A DNA stretch of 60,831 bases from Pseudomonadota bacterium (GTDB lineage: Bacteria > Pseudomonadota > Alphaproteobacteria > Micavibrionales > UBA1664), in the NCBI GenBank assembly GCA_009926935.1, contig RFNZ01000012.1:1-60831 (forward strand), read 5' to 3'. Below are positions 35,105-45,690 of the stretch, one piece after another (position 1 is the first letter of the stretch; every line of letters begins with the position of its first letter). The notes beneath the pieces were generated by a model, which was not told where the DNA came from, made no database searches, and was given only the letters and a program-made list of their open reading frames with translations. A program made the translations under genes and the position numbers.

Positions 35105-35592
35105 ATAAAAACGAACGCACGAAATTCATCAACACGGCGCTTAAATCTTGCGAAGCATCAGGCACACGCCTGACCGATACGCGCCGCCTGGTCCTCGAAA
35201 TCATCGCCGCTTCAAAAAAACCCATAGGCGCCTACGATGTCCTGGCACAGCTATCCAAAAAAATAAACAACCCGAAGCCTCCAACGGCCTACCGCGCCCT
35301 TGAATTCCTGCAGCAACACGGATTCATCCACCGCATCGAAAGCCTGAACGCCTATATGGTCTGTGGCATTGGCCACCGTCACGAAGGATCGCAGTTCATG
35401 ATATGCGACAGCTGCGGTACTGTGGCGGAGGCGCATTTATGCACCATGCCAGCGCCTATTGCCGACAAAGCAAAAACCGCAGGCTTCACGCTTAATCACT
35501 GGAATCTTGAATTGCACGGTACGTGCCGCGAGTGCACTCAGGGCTCTCCGCCACTCCGCTTGTGCCAAGGCCACAGCCACGACCATTTGTAG
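35101..35592 (+). CDS. zur: Zinc uptake regulator Zur (Fur family)
   Basis: A 163-residue repressor that binds DNA when loaded with zinc. The winged-helix part includes the recognition region PTAYRALEFLQQHGFIHRIES. The C-terminal metal region contains GHRHEGSQFMICDSCG and CRECTQ, giving the structural cysteine pairs, and a histidine tail CQGHSHDHL. It is coupled to znuA (ATGA). Its 3' end overlaps the convergent RND gene by 55 bases. Confidence 0.93.
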   Translation: MNKNERTKFINTALKSCEASGTRLTDTRRLVLEIIAASKKPIGAYDVLAQLSKKINNPKPPTAYRALEFLQQHGFIHRIESLNAYMVCGIGHRHEGSQFMICDSCGTVAEAHLCTMPAPIADKAKTAGFTLNHWNLELHGTCRECTQGSPPLRLCQGHSHDHL

Positions 35593-38500
35593 TCCTTCCA
35601 TTTATGCCTGAGCATGAGCGCGCAAGGCGTAAATACAAGCGTCAGTGTCGTTGCAAATGTAAGGCCAAAAACCATCGCGGTCGATAACTGCACCCACCAC
35701 TGCGTTGAAGGCGCGCCGTAGCTGACTTCACGGGTAAGAAAATCGATGTTCATTTGGAACATCATCGGCAAAAGCCCCAAAACCGTTGTTATCTGTGTCA
35801 AAAACACGGGGCGCAGCCGCATCGCGCCCGTGCGCAAAATGGCTTCGACAAGCGGTTTTCCTTCGCGTTTGTAAAGCTGGTCGAAGGTATCAATAAGCAC
35901 GATGTTGTTGGATACAATAACCCCCGCGAGCGCAATAACACCAACCCCCGTCATGATAATTCCGAAGGTCTGGCCTGTAATGATAAGACCGATAAACACC
36001 CCGATTGTCGACATTATAACCGCCGACAGAATAAGAATCGTCGAATAAACGCTGTTGAACTGTGTCAGCAGGATAATGGCAATCAAAAACATCGCGCCCA
36101 GAAACGCTTTGCCTAAAAATTCCTGTGCTTCGCGCTGGTCCGCGTCTTCGCCTTTGAAATTAACGCGCACCCGCGGGATGTTTTCATGGCCTCCACTTTT
36201 TCAGACGTGTTGATCTCGGGCGGCAAATCCGCCTTGACGGAAATCGATCGTCTTTGGTCAACGCGGTTTATCGTACCCACGGCCTGCTTTGGTACGCGTT
36301 TTACAAAATTGCTGATAGGCACAGGGCCCTCGCTGGTCACGATACGTATGCGGTCCAACCTGTCGAGCGTGCGGGCATCAACCGGATACCGGATCACCAT
36401 GTCGACTTCGTCATCGGTATCATTCGGCCTGTATTCCGCAATTTTGAGGCCATTCGTCACCATGCGTACGTAATCGCCGATTAGGCCCAAATCCACATTG
36501 AATTTGGCGGCCTGCGTACGGTCTACAACCAGTTCCCACTCGATACCCGGTAAGGGGCGGCTATCCTCAATATCCCTGAAATCGCCAAGCTCGACCAAGG
36601 CGGCTCTTACGGTTTCCACCATCCCGTCAAGGGCATCGGGCTCGCGCGATGAAAGCTCGATCTGTACGGCTTTACCGGTAGGCGGACCGCCCTGCATTTT
36701 ACGCGTTTCAACCAGCACACCTTTTATGTCGGATGTTTTTGCGCGTATCTCATCAAGCACGGCATCCGCTTTCGGGCGTTCCTGCCACGGCGCCAGTTCA
36801 AGGGTTATCTGTCCGATAACATCAGCAGCCACATCCTCGGACCCCTGCTTGTTCTGCCCGCCCGCCTGCGTATAGACAAGGTCAATCCCCTTAACTTCAA
36901 AAATACGGCTCTCGACCTCACGCACAAGCGAATCCTGTTCGTAAACGGAAAGATTGCCGCGCCCATGCACAAGAACAGTTGCAAAATCCGGCTCGATATC
37001 AGGAAAAAACTCAACACCGTTGCCATGCGTACCGTAATACCACTGTATACCGACAAGCAGCGCAAGCATCGAAACCACAACCAGAACGGGCCTGCGTATG
37101 GCTTTATCCAAAAACCTTACATACGCGCCAGTAAACCCTTTCAAGGTCATCACATCGCCGTGCTCGGCCTGCGCGAGATCGGCTTTTTCTTCGTCCGATC
37201 CGGCACCGACCTTGCCAAACAAACCACCCATCACAGGTATAAAAACAAGCGCCATCGCAAGCGAAGCGGCAAGAACCGCAATAATGGTAATAGGCATGTA
37301 TTTCATGAACTCGCCTGAAACCCCAGGCCAGAACAAAAGCGGAAAAAACGCAGCCAATGTCGTTAAAATAGACGATGTAATTGGCCAGCCCATGCGCCTG
37401 GCTGCCTGTATATAGGCCTCCTTTTTATTGAGGCCTTCGGCCATTTTTCGGTCCGCGTATTCAATCACGACCGTCGCGCCATCAACCACGATACCCGCCG
37501 TCAGGATAAGTGAAAACAGAACAACCACGTTGATGGTAAGGCCCATGGCCTGCAAAAGCATGATCCCGAGCAAAAACGAGCCAGGTATGGAAACCCCAAC
37601 AATCAGCGATGACCGCAAGCCGAGCGTCATGATGGTCACAATCATGACCAGAATAACCGCAGAAAGCAGGTTGTTGGTAAGATCATTCAGCATGACCTTG
37701 ATCTCGTTGGACTGATCCAACGTGTAATTGACGGCAACGCCTTTGGGCCAGAACGCTTTTTCCGTTTCAACAATGGTGCGGACAGCCATAATGGTATCGA
37801 TGATATTCTCGCCCGTGCGTTTGACGACATTAAGCGCAACCGCAGGTTGCCCGTTGATACGCGCGAAATTTTCAGGGTCTTTGTAGGTACGCCGGATTTC
37901 CGCAACATCGCGGATACGGATGGTCGCATCCCCGACGGTTTTGACCGGCATATCCAGTAGCTCGTCCGCCGATCTAAAAAGCCCAGGCACCTTTACGGCA
38001 AATCGCCCGCTGCCCGTATCCATGGTGCCGGCGGCGACCAGCTTGTTGGACCGCCTGAAAAACTCGATGATCTCGGCACCGTTAAGACCAAGAGACTCGA
38101 TTTTCAGCGGATCGACGATAACCTCGACCTGATCCTCGCGGTTACCGGCAATGTTAACCTCAAGCACCTGTTCAAGGGCCTCCACACTGTCCTTGAGATC
38201 GCGGGCGAGATGCACAAGGGTCCTCTCCGGCACCTCACCAGAAAGCGTAACTACCAGTACCGGAAAAAGACTGAAATTGACTTCAGAAACCTCGGGCTCA
38301 TCGGCTTCAGCCGGTATCTCGGCCTTGGCTTTATCAACGGCTTTCTGGACATCTTCAAGAGCCTGATCGGCATCAAACCCCGCATCAAACTCCAGTAATA
38401 CAAACGCACCTCCGAGATAGCCGGATGAGCGCATTTCCTTGACGCCTTCTATGCTCGCAAGCTCTTTCTCGACGGGCCTTACTAGAAGCCGCTCGGCATC

Positions 38501-38671
38501 CTCAGGGGCGATGCCCTCAAGATGCATCGATACATACATGATAGGTATGTTGATATCGGGGTTCGACTCTTTAGGGATGGAAACCCAAGCACCCGCGCCT
38601 GCCACAAAAATCATGAGCAGGGTGGCTATCACCATGCGGGTGCGTGAGAGTGATGCCTCAATAAAACTCAT
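35538..38671 (-). pseudogene. RND efflux permease, frameshifted
   Basis: Two frames together make one inner-membrane RND permease of about 1040 residues. The N-part (852 codons, stop at 36113) includes the pore motifs DGATVVIEYADRK and GVSIPGSFLLGIMLL. The C-part (to 35538) includes AFLGAMFLIAIILLTQFNS and NNIVLIDTFDQL. They join near 36170-36195, where NIPRVRVNFKGED is in the -1 frame relative to the N-part. No X-XXY-YYZ slippery heptamer is at the phase of the junction, so a one-base deletion or sequence error is more likely than programmed shifting. The start is coupled (4 bases) to the upstream fusion protein. Confidence 0.85.
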
Positions 38672-39720
38672 TGGATAGATTGCCCTGCCGCCACGAACGC
38701 CTGCCCGACAGTGATCAGCCTCATGGTTTCAGGGAGGCTGCCGCCAATCCAGATTGTGCTGCCCGCATCAGACAACACGCGTACAGGAAAAAACTGTACG
38801 ACGTTATCCGTACCCACAGCCTTGATACCAACGCGCCCTTTGTCATCCAGCGCCAAGGATGACGATTTGATCTGATACGCAGGCATCGCCTCAAGCGGGA
38901 TGGAAATGGATGCCGTAAGCCCCGCAATGACACCGGCCTCGTTTGCCGCCTCTAGCTCAACAGGAAAAGTGCGCGAACGCTCCTCAGCGACAGGCGCTAC
39001 AAAAGTAATAATCCCCTCAAGTGTCTTGTTGTCAGGCAAAGTAACGCTGGCAACCGCACCCACCTTGGCATGAATGATATCGGTCTCCGACATATACCCC
39101 CTGATTTTAAGAGGATTCAGTGTCACGACTGTTGCCAAGGCATCTCCACCCTTCACGTAATCACCTGCTTCAATCGCGCGATCGGACACAATGCCATCAA
39201 ACGGTGCTTTGACTTCCGTGTTCGCAAGGTCCGTGCGCGCCAGTTTGAGCTGGGCTCTTGCTGTTTCAAGCTCCGCTTTTTTTTGCGCGAGCCTGATTTT
39301 TGAATTGAACCCTTCGCTTTGCAAAACGCTGGCGGCTTCATACTCGACCTCAGCCTGTTTGAGCTTCTGTTCGGTCTCCGTCACGCGCTCTCGCCGGTCA
39401 CGCAAATCAATCCGTGCCAAAACCTGGCCCTTTTTAACGATACTGCCGCGATCAACCAGCAATTCCAGAACGCGCCCGTCAATTTCGGCCCTGACCGTGA
39501 CAGATTTCGACGCCTCCGTACGACCGTTGACGGTGACAGATGGGATATAAGCCTGCGCGCGCAGATCTTCCGTCTTGACTGAAACAAGCGCCGAAACCCC
39601 GCTCTCCGCCTTTTTGACGGTATGTTCAACCTCTTTGTCTTTGGGGGTAAACACGCCGGATACCATCCAAAGAACGGCTAAAACCGTCATTCCCAGCGCG
39701 ATTTTCATGGACGTATTCAT
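38668..39720 (-). CDS. RND efflux periplasmic adaptor (membrane fusion protein)
   Basis: A 350-residue HlyD/AcrA-type adaptor anchored by an N-terminal membrane segment (MKIALGMTVLAVLWMVSGVF). A lipoyl-like half (VTVRAEIDGRVLELLVDRGSIVKKGQVLARI) leads to a short coiled-coil hairpin and a second half (TEVKAPFDGIVSDRAIEAGDYVKGGDAL). It would link the RND permease to an outer-membrane channel not encoded here. It overlaps the permease start by 4 bases. Confidence 0.9.
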   Translation of the reverse strand: MNTSMKIALGMTVLAVLWMVSGVFTPKDKEVEHTVKKAESGVSALVSVKTEDLRAQAYIPSVTVNGRTEASKSVTVRAEIDGRVLELLVDRGSIVKKGQVLARIDLRDRRERVTETEQKLKQAEVEYEAASVLQSEGFNSKIRLAQKKAELETARAQLKLARTDLANTEVKAPFDGIVSDRAIEAGDYVKGGDALATVVTLNPLKIRGYMSETDIIHAKVGAVASVTLPDNKTLEGIITFVAPVAEERSRTFPVELEAANEAGVIAGLTASISIPLEAMPAYQIKSSSLALDDKGRVGIKAVGTDNVVQFFPVRVLSDAGSTIWIGGSLPETMRLITVGQAFVAAGQSIQ

Positions 39721-39823
39721 GAGGGCTCACAAAAAGTAGGGCGTTAAGACGCTCATATATAACGCATTTCTTTTGTTTTCGGTAGGGTTGTGCCATAAGC
39801 ACTGCCAAACAACGAGTTACAAA

Positions 39824-41653
39824 ATGTTAAGCATTGCCAACCTCTCCTATAAAATCGGCGCGCGCACGATTATCAAAGACTCCAGCATCAACATCATGGA
39901 TGGCTGGAAAGTGGGCGTTGTAGGGCAAAACGGCGCTGGCAAATCAACGCTTTTCAAACTCATCGCGGGTGACCTGAAGCCCGATGGCGGCAGCATCAGC
40001 ATGACCTTGCGCCAGCGCATGGGCATGGTGCGCCAGGACATCCCCGAAACCGACACCGCACTCATCGATATCGTTTTAGCCGCGAACGAGGAAATGGCCG
40101 CGCTCTGGAAAGCATCCGAGACCGAACAAGACCCCAATAAACTTGGCGAGATCTATGAAAAGCTGGGCGATATGGACGCTTACGCAGCCCCCGCTAAGGC
40201 AGCGACGCTACTGACCGGCCTTGGCTTCAAGGAACACCAGCTAACCGAGCCTTTTTCGTCATTCTCCGGCGGGTGGCGCATGCGCGTCGCGCTCGCGGCC
40301 GCCCTGTTTGTCGAGCCTGAAGTTTTGCTGCTCGATGAACCGACAAACCACCTTGATCTCGAAGCCATCATGTGGCTTGAAAATTACCTTTCAAATTACC
40401 CGCATACGCTGCTCATTATTTCGCATGACCGCGATATGTTGAATAAATGCATCGACCATGTGATCCACGTCGATAAAGGCGACCTAACCCTTTACACAGG
40501 CAATTACGATACCTTTGAGCGCGAACGGGCGATGCGCCTCGGCCTCCAGCAAAAAATGCACGAAAAGCAGCAAGCCCAGCGCGCCCACATGCAAAGCTTT
40601 GTCGACCGCTTTAAAGCAAAAGCCAGCAAAGCACGACAGGCCCAGAGCCGCATGAAAGCCCTCGAGAAAATGGACATCGTGGACGCCGTGATAGCCGACC
40701 GCGCGGTGCGCTTTACCTTCCCGAACCCGGATAGCAAAATTCCATCCCCCATGATTTCGGTGAACCACGCCGATATTGGCTACACCGAAGGCAACCCCAT
40801 TTTAAAACGCGTCCATGAAAACATCGATCTCGATGACCGCATCGCGCTTCTGGGTGCCAACGGCAATGGTAAATCGACGCTCATGAAACTCATCGCCGGC
40901 AAACTGGGCGCCATGAAAGGCGATATTGTCAGGTCCAGCAAACTGCGCATCGGTTATTTTTCCCAGCACCAGACTGAAGAACTCGATGTGGAATCCACCC
41001 CCTACCGCGAGATGCGGGAATTGATGGCCAAAAAGAACCCGGACGTAAAAGAACACGTGGTCAGGGCCAAACTGGGCGCTTTCGGCTTTGGCCGCGACTT
41101 GGCGGATAACCAGATCAAAGCCCTGAGCGGCGGCGAAAAGGCACGCCTGTTATTCGCCTTTATGTCCTTCGATGGCCCGCATTTGCTGCTGCTCGATGAA
41201 CCCACAAACCACCTTGATATAGACGCCCGCGAAGCATTGGTGCAGGCACTGAACGACTATGAAGGCGCGATTGTGATTGTCAGCCACGACCCAACAATGG
41301 TCGAGCGCGTGGCCGACAGGCTCTGGATTGTCCATGACAGCAAAGTCGCCGACTTTGAAGGTGACCTCGAAGACTACCGCGACTTTATTATTCAAACGGC
41401 GCGCAACACCAAACGACAGGAACGCGACAAAAAAGACAAACCGCAGAAACAATCAAAACCAACACCCAAACGCAGCACCGGCGAGATTGAAGCCGACATC
41501 GAACGCCTGACCGCCGAAAAAGAAAAACTGGAAGCTAAACTGGCCGACCCCGCTTTGTACAACGACCCCAAAAAAGCCGCCGAGCTTCAAAAAACCTACA
41601 CCCGCATTTCCAAGGAATTGGAAGACCAGGAAGCGGCATTTCTTGCCGCATAA
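39824..41653 (+). CDS. ABC-F family ATPase (Uup/EttA-type)
   Basis: A 609-residue soluble protein with two ATP-binding cassettes and no membrane segments. The Walker A motifs are GQNGAGKST and GANGNGKST, with signature LSGGEKARLLF in the second half and FSGGWRMRVALAAAL in the first. The Walker B parts are VLLLDEPTNHLDL and LLLLDEPTNHLDI. An arm-type linker (EKQQAQRAHMQSFVDRFKAKASKARQ) joins them and a lysine-rich coiled-coil C-terminal tail follows. ABC-F proteins act on the ribosome. The ATG at 39824 fits the family; the frame upstream is unconserved. Confidence 0.92.
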   Translation: MLSIANLSYKIGARTIIKDSSINIMDGWKVGVVGQNGAGKSTLFKLIAGDLKPDGGSISMTLRQRMGMVRQDIPETDTALIDIVLAANEEMAALWKASETEQDPNKLGEIYEKLGDMDAYAAPAKAATLLTGLGFKEHQLTEPFSSFSGGWRMRVALAAALFVEPEVLLLDEPTNHLDLEAIMWLENYLSNYPHTLLIISHDRDMLNKCIDHVIHVDKGDLTLYTGNYDTFERERAMRLGLQQKMHEKQQAQRAHMQSFVDRFKAKASKARQAQSRMKALEKMDIVDAVIADRAVRFTFPNPDSKIPSPMISVNHADIGYTEGNPILKRVHENIDLDDRIALLGANGNGKSTLMKLIAGKLGAMKGDIVRSSKLRIGYFSQHQTEELDVESTPYREMRELMAKKNPDVKEHVVRAKLGAFGFGRDLADNQIKALSGGEKARLLFAFMSFDGPHLLLLDEPTNHLDIDAREALVQALNDYEGAIVIVSHDPTMVERVADRLWIVHDSKVADFEGDLEDYRDFIIQTARNTKRQERDKKDKPQKQSKPTPKRSTGEIEADIERLTAEKEKLEAKLADPALYNDPKKAAELQKTYTRISKELEDQEAAFLAA

Positions 41654-41673
41654 ATTTCTGCTATAAAGACAGC

Positions 41674-42171
41674 ATGAAATTCGGGACCGTTTTAGCCATT
41701 GTTTTGCTGGGGCTTACCCTCTCGGGCTGCTCGACCCTGACCGGTTTTTCCAACGACAAGGCCTCAGGCTATAGGCACTTCACGCAGGAACAATGCGTGC
41801 CCTACGCCCGCCGCGTTTCAGGCATCAATTTACGCGGCGATGCCCATACATGGTGGGCCAGCGCCGAAGGTGTTTATAAGCGCGGAAACTATCCGGCACC
41901 GGGCGCTATTTTGGTGCTATCGCGCACAAACAAACTAAGGCACGGGCATCTGGCCGTTGTGACCGAAGTGCTAGGTCCGCGCACAATCAACGTAACCCAC
42001 ACCAACTGGGGCAATGACTGGCTGAGCCGCCGCGTCACCTACCAGACCCACCGCGTCGAAGACGTATCGCCGAACAACACATGGACATCCGTCCGGTTCT
42101 GGAACAACGAGGTAAACGCCTACGGCTTCCCCTATGCAGCCAGCGGCTTTATTTACAATACGCGGGAATAA
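41674..42171 (+). CDS. CHAP-domain lipoprotein
   Basis: A 165-residue lipoprotein with signal MKFGTVLAIVLLGLTLSGC, where the lipobox is LSGC. A CHAP amidase/peptidase domain carries the catalytic cysteine in EQCVPYARRVSG and histidine in HGHLAVVTEVLG. It would cut or bind peptidoglycan at the periplasmic face. It is 20 bases after the ABC-F stop and may be cotranscribed. Confidence 0.88.
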   Translation: MKFGTVLAIVLLGLTLSGCSTLTGFSNDKASGYRHFTQEQCVPYARRVSGINLRGDAHTWWASAEGVYKRGNYPAPGAILVLSRTNKLRHGHLAVVTEVLGPRTINVTHTNWGNDWLSRRVTYQTHRVEDVSPNNTWTSVRFWNNEVNAYGFPYAASGFIYNTRE

Positions 42172-42245
42172 CAGGCTGATTTAAAACAGTAATCAGACTT
42201 ACTCAGTTCGTTTTCCATTTTTTTATTCGACCAGCGACAGAGCAT

Positions 42246-42267
42246 AAAAAAAGGGCGCATTGCGCCC
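42246..42267 (-). terminator. Minus-strand terminator hairpin with no annotated gene behind it
   Basis: GGGCGCA-T-TGCGCCC (42253-42267) is followed, read on the minus strand, by a run of T (the plus-strand A-run at 42246-42252). No annotated minus-strand gene lies just upstream of it. It could end an unrecognised small RNA from the 150-base gap ahead of the response regulator. The rest of the 240-base gap shows no gene I can support. Confidence 0.6.
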
Positions 42268-42411
42268 GTTGAATGAAAACAGCCTAACAAAAAATTTACC
42301 CATGAGGCCATTTAAAAATGGCAATCGCATGCAAAACCCGAGCGAGTGGAATCTGGTCAATCAAAACCCTCTATGTTACAGTCCGCCCAAATGTAAAATC
42401 GCCAGAGTAAT

Positions 42412-43089
42412 ATGCGCATCCTTGTCATTGAAGACGAATCCAGCGTTTCCGAATACATCGCAAACGGCTTGAAACAAAGCGGCCATGTGGTGGATACCGC
42501 CCCTGACGGCAAGGAAGGGCTTTTTCTCGCAAGCACCGGCAGCTATGACGCAATGATCATCGATCGCATGATCCCCCAGCTGGATGGGCTGGCGCTTATC
42601 CGTACACTGCGTGCAGGCGGCAACCAGACACCTGTTCTCATCTTAAGCGCGATGGGCGAAGTAGATGACCGCGTGCTTGGCCTGCGTTCCGGCGGCGACG
42701 ATTATCTTGTCAAACCTTTTGCCTTCTCGGAACTTCTGGCGCGCATTGAAATACTGGGACGCCGTACAACCGGCCTTTCCGAAAAAACGCAGCTTTCAGC
42801 TGGCGATTTGCACATGGATATGCTTGCACGCAAAGTGACGCGTGCGGGCACGGCGATTGACTTGCAGACACGCGAATTCCGCCTTCTGGAATACCTTCTG
42901 CGCCACAAGGGGCAGGTTATAACCAGAACCATGCTTCTCGAAAACGTATGGGATTACCATTTCGATCCGCAGACAAACGTGATCGACGTACATATCAGCC
43001 GCCTGCGCTCCAAAATCAATGCAGGCCATAAAACCCATCTTATCAGGACGGTGCGTGGTGCAGGCTACATCATTGAAGACCCGTCATAG
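42412..43089 (+). CDS. OmpR/PhoB-family response regulator
   Basis: A 225-residue two-component regulator. The receiver domain (MRILVIEDE, phospho-acceptor D in AMIIDRMIPQLDG, K in YLVKPFAFSEL) is followed by a winged-helix DNA-binding domain (about 125-222) ending TVRGAGYIIED. It pairs with the overlapping histidine kinase. Its target genes are unknown; the lipid-modification operon just downstream is a natural candidate. Confidence 0.94.
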   Translation: MRILVIEDESSVSEYIANGLKQSGHVVDTAPDGKEGLFLASTGSYDAMIIDRMIPQLDGLALIRTLRAGGNQTPVLILSAMGEVDDRVLGLRSGGDDYLVKPFAFSELLARIEILGRRTTGLSEKTQLSAGDLHMDMLARKVTRAGTAIDLQTREFRLLEYLLRHKGQVITRTMLLENVWDYHFDPQTNVIDVHISRLRSKINAGHKTHLIRTVRGAGYIIEDPS

Positions 43090-44398
43090 AGGGTATTACA
43101 ACAGCTCGAGTTTCAAGATGGCGCTGTTTTTTACGGTGCTGCTGGGGCTGAGCGTCACGGTCCTGAGCTATTTCGGTTACTACTTCAATCGTGCCTCTTA
43201 CGTATCGATTACGCGCACGATTCTGGATACCGATGCCATCAATATGCAGGCTTGGGAAAAGCAGAACATGCTGGATCATGGCCTTGAGGCTTATGATGCA
43301 AGCGGGCGTATCCATCTTTTGACGGACGAAGCAGGCAAACGCATATCGGGCAACATACCGGCAATACCGGACAAGGTTTCCGTACTTGAGGAGGGTACGA
43401 TACTGTTTGAACTTCCAGAGAGGGATCGCCTTTTTGCCGCGCGTGTGCATACCCTGCCTGACGGTCGCGTTTTGGCACTGGGGCTGGACGTTACCGAGCA
43501 GGCAGCAAAGTATAGCCTGATGAGCTGGCTTGCCGGCATATCCATCGTATTCCTGATCATGGTTACCCTGACCAGCTTTGCCATCAGCGCTTTTGTTGTA
43601 CGGCGTACCGGTGAAATCGCCAAGACAGCAAATGCCATTATGGACACGGGCGATCTCAGCCGCCGCATCGAAATCGATGCCCGTTGGGACGATATCGGCT
43701 ATATGGCTGAAATCCTGAACCGTCTGCTGGCCCGTATCGAGCAGCTCATGCAGGGTGTCAGACAGGTCTCCAACAATATAGCCCATGACTTACGAACACC
43801 GCTCACGCGCCTGCGCAATAATCTTGAAACCCTGCAAAACCTGGAAGCCCTGCAAAACAACCCACAAATCCGGCATATCTGTGAAAACCTGATGGCGGAG
43901 GCCGAGCAGATTTTATCGACCTTCGCCGCCCTATTAAGGATTGCCCGCATCGAGACCGGACGCGAGAAAAGCCAGTTTGGCAATGTGCTTTTAGGCCAGA
44001 TTGTTACGGATGTATGCGAACTATACGAGCCGCTTGCACTTGAGAAAAATATTAACCTCAAGATCGAGACACACGAAAAAGCAGTGCAGGGTGACCGCGA
44101 TCTTCTGTTTCAGATGCTTGCGAACCTGCTTGATAACGCAATCAAGTACACGCCTGAGGGCGGCACCATACACATACAACTGGGTTCCGATGCCTATACA
44201 ATATCCGACACGGGGCCCGGCGTGCCGGAAGAAGATCTCACCCGCATTTTCGAGAGGTTTTATCGTGCCGAAAAAAGCCGCACCCTGCCCGGTACCGGCC
44301 TTGGCCTTAGCCTTGTATCAGCCATTGCGCAGCTGCACGGATACACGATCGAGACCCGCAACCTCAACCCCGGCTTCATGGTCACGGTACATTTTTAA
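43055..44398 (+). CDS. Sensor histidine kinase
   Basis: A kinase of about 447 residues with two membrane segments (about 25-43 and 160-180) around a short periplasmic loop. A HAMP domain is followed by HisKA (NNIAHDLRTPLTRLRNNLE, phospho-acceptor His) and HATPase (NLLDNAIKYTPEGG; ISDTGPGVPEED; GTGLGLSLVSAIAQ). The start is uncertain. The frame overlaps the response regulator, and the GTG at 43055 (after AGGACGG) keeps the conserved GYYNSSSFKMALFF start of the family. ATG 43019 or ATG 43118 are alternatives. Confidence 0.9.
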   Translation: MVQATSLKTRHRGYYNSSSFKMALFFTVLLGLSVTVLSYFGYYFNRASYVSITRTILDTDAINMQAWEKQNMLDHGLEAYDASGRIHLLTDEAGKRISGNIPAIPDKVSVLEEGTILFELPERDRLFAARVHTLPDGRVLALGLDVTEQAAKYSLMSWLAGISIVFLIMVTLTSFAISAFVVRRTGEIAKTANAIMDTGDLSRRIEIDARWDDIGYMAEILNRLLARIEQLMQGVRQVSNNIAHDLRTPLTRLRNNLETLQNLEALQNNPQIRHICENLMAEAEQILSTFAALLRIARIETGREKSQFGNVLLGQIVTDVCELYEPLALEKNINLKIETHEKAVQGDRDLLFQMLANLLDNAIKYTPEGGTIHIQLGSDAYTISDTGPGVPEEDLTRIFERFYRAEKSRTLPGTGLGLSLVSAIAQLHGYTIETRNLNPGFMVTVHF

Positions 44399-44460
44399 GG
44401 TTACAGTTTGGTAATGTTGCAGCCATTGGCAGGTAAAGCTTCTGCTTGTAGTGTTTATGC

Positions 44461-45690
44461 ATGAAAATCGCGATTATCGGTACTGGCATATCGGGCCTTG
44501 GGGCAGCATATCTGCTGCGCCAGAAACATGAAGTTACCGTATACGAAAAGGACGCGCGTGCAGGTGGCCACAGCCGGACACTTGAAGTCGCGGGCACACC
44601 CGTCGATACAGGCTTCATCGTCTTCAACAAAAAAAATTATCCGCACCTGACAGGCATGTTCAGGCACCTTGGTGTCGAGATAATCAAAAGCGATATGTCG
44701 TTCGGAGCCAGTATAGAAAATGGCTATATCGAATATGGCAGCAAGGGCATGTTCGCACAAAAAACAAACCTGCTGCGCCCGCAGTTTTTGGGAATGATTG
44801 CCGATATCCTGCGTTTTAATGCGCGTGCGAACAGATACCTGCAATCGGACATGACACTGGGCGAATGCCTTGACGACATGAATCTGGGTGACTGGTTCCG
44901 CCGCTACTATCTGCAAGCGATGGGCGCCGCTATCTGGAGCTGCTCGGTCGAAACCATTCTGGCTTTTCCCGCATCCAGTTTTATCCGCTTTTTTGACAAT
45001 CACGGATTATTGACCGTAAACAGCCACCCGCAGTGGTATACCGTAGCAGGCGGCAGCCGGACATACGTCGCAAAACTGACGCAAATTCTTGAAGGCCGGA
45101 TACGCTACGGCTGCGGCGCGACCGAAATACAAAGGCAGGATAACGGCATTGCCGTGCGTGATACCAGAGGCGATACGATGCTCTATGACCATGTCGTATT
45201 CGCCTGCCACGCCGATCAGGCACTGCATATCCTGAAAGACGCCGACGCACAGGAAAGGGAAATCCTGAGCGCCTTCACCTATCAGAAAAACACGGCCATA
45301 CTGCATGGCGACCAGAGCTTCATGCCACGCCGTCGCAAGGCATGGGCCAGCTGGATATATCTTTCAGAAAAGCAGGCGGACGACAATCCATCGGTTTCGC
45401 TGACATACTGGATGAATAATCTTCAGTCCCTGCCTGCGTCACAGCCATTGTTCGTAACGCTCAATCCGGGCCGTCGGCCCGCGCAAAATCTGATTTACGA
45501 CGAACATGTTTTCGAGCATCCCGTATTTACCAAAGCAGCCGTAGCCGCGCAGACACGCATAGCCGCCATACAGGAAAAAAACCGCGTTTCGTTTTGCGGT
45601 GCGCATTTACGCTACGGTTTCCATGAAGACGGCCTACTCTCGGCCGTACGCGCGGCAACAGCACTGGGCGCCGATATCCCGTGGCTGTAA
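44461..45690 (+). CDS. FAD-dependent amine-oxidase-like oxidoreductase
   Basis: A 409-residue flavoprotein with an N-terminal FAD dinucleotide site (KIAIIGTGISGLGAAYLLRQ) and the GG-HSRTLEVAG motif after it. The FAD-dependent oxidoreductase type that accompanies CFA-synthase-like methyltransferases has this layout (COG2907-like). It is the first gene of a seven-gene operon. Homologues occur in alphaproteobacterial loci for modified (cyclopropyl, methyl or furan) fatty acids. The exact reaction here is inferred only. Confidence 0.88.
   Translation: MKIAIIGTGISGLGAAYLLRQKHEVTVYEKDARAGGHSRTLEVAGTPVDTGFIVFNKKNYPHLTGMFRHLGVEIIKSDMSFGASIENGYIEYGSKGMFAQKTNLLRPQFLGMIADILRFNARANRYLQSDMTLGECLDDMNLGDWFRRYYLQAMGAAIWSCSVETILAFPASSFIRFFDNHGLLTVNSHPQWYTVAGGSRTYVAKLTQILEGRIRYGCGATEIQRQDNGIAVRDTRGDTMLYDHVVFACHADQALHILKDADAQEREILSAFTYQKNTAILHGDQSFMPRRRKAWASWIYLSEKQADDNPSVSLTYWMNNLQSLPASQPLFVTLNPGRRPAQNLIYDEHVFEHPVFTKAAVAAQTRIAAIQEKNRVSFCGAHLRYGFHEDGLLSAVRAATALGADIPWL

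Noticed and set aside
36113..36195. Programmed -1 frameshift in the RND gene
   Set aside because: No X-XXY-YYZ slippery heptamer at the right phase and no obvious downstream structure, so mutation or error is preferred.
42260..42472. 70-codon plus-strand frame before the response regulator
   Set aside because: Overlaps the regulator start and has no ribosome site.
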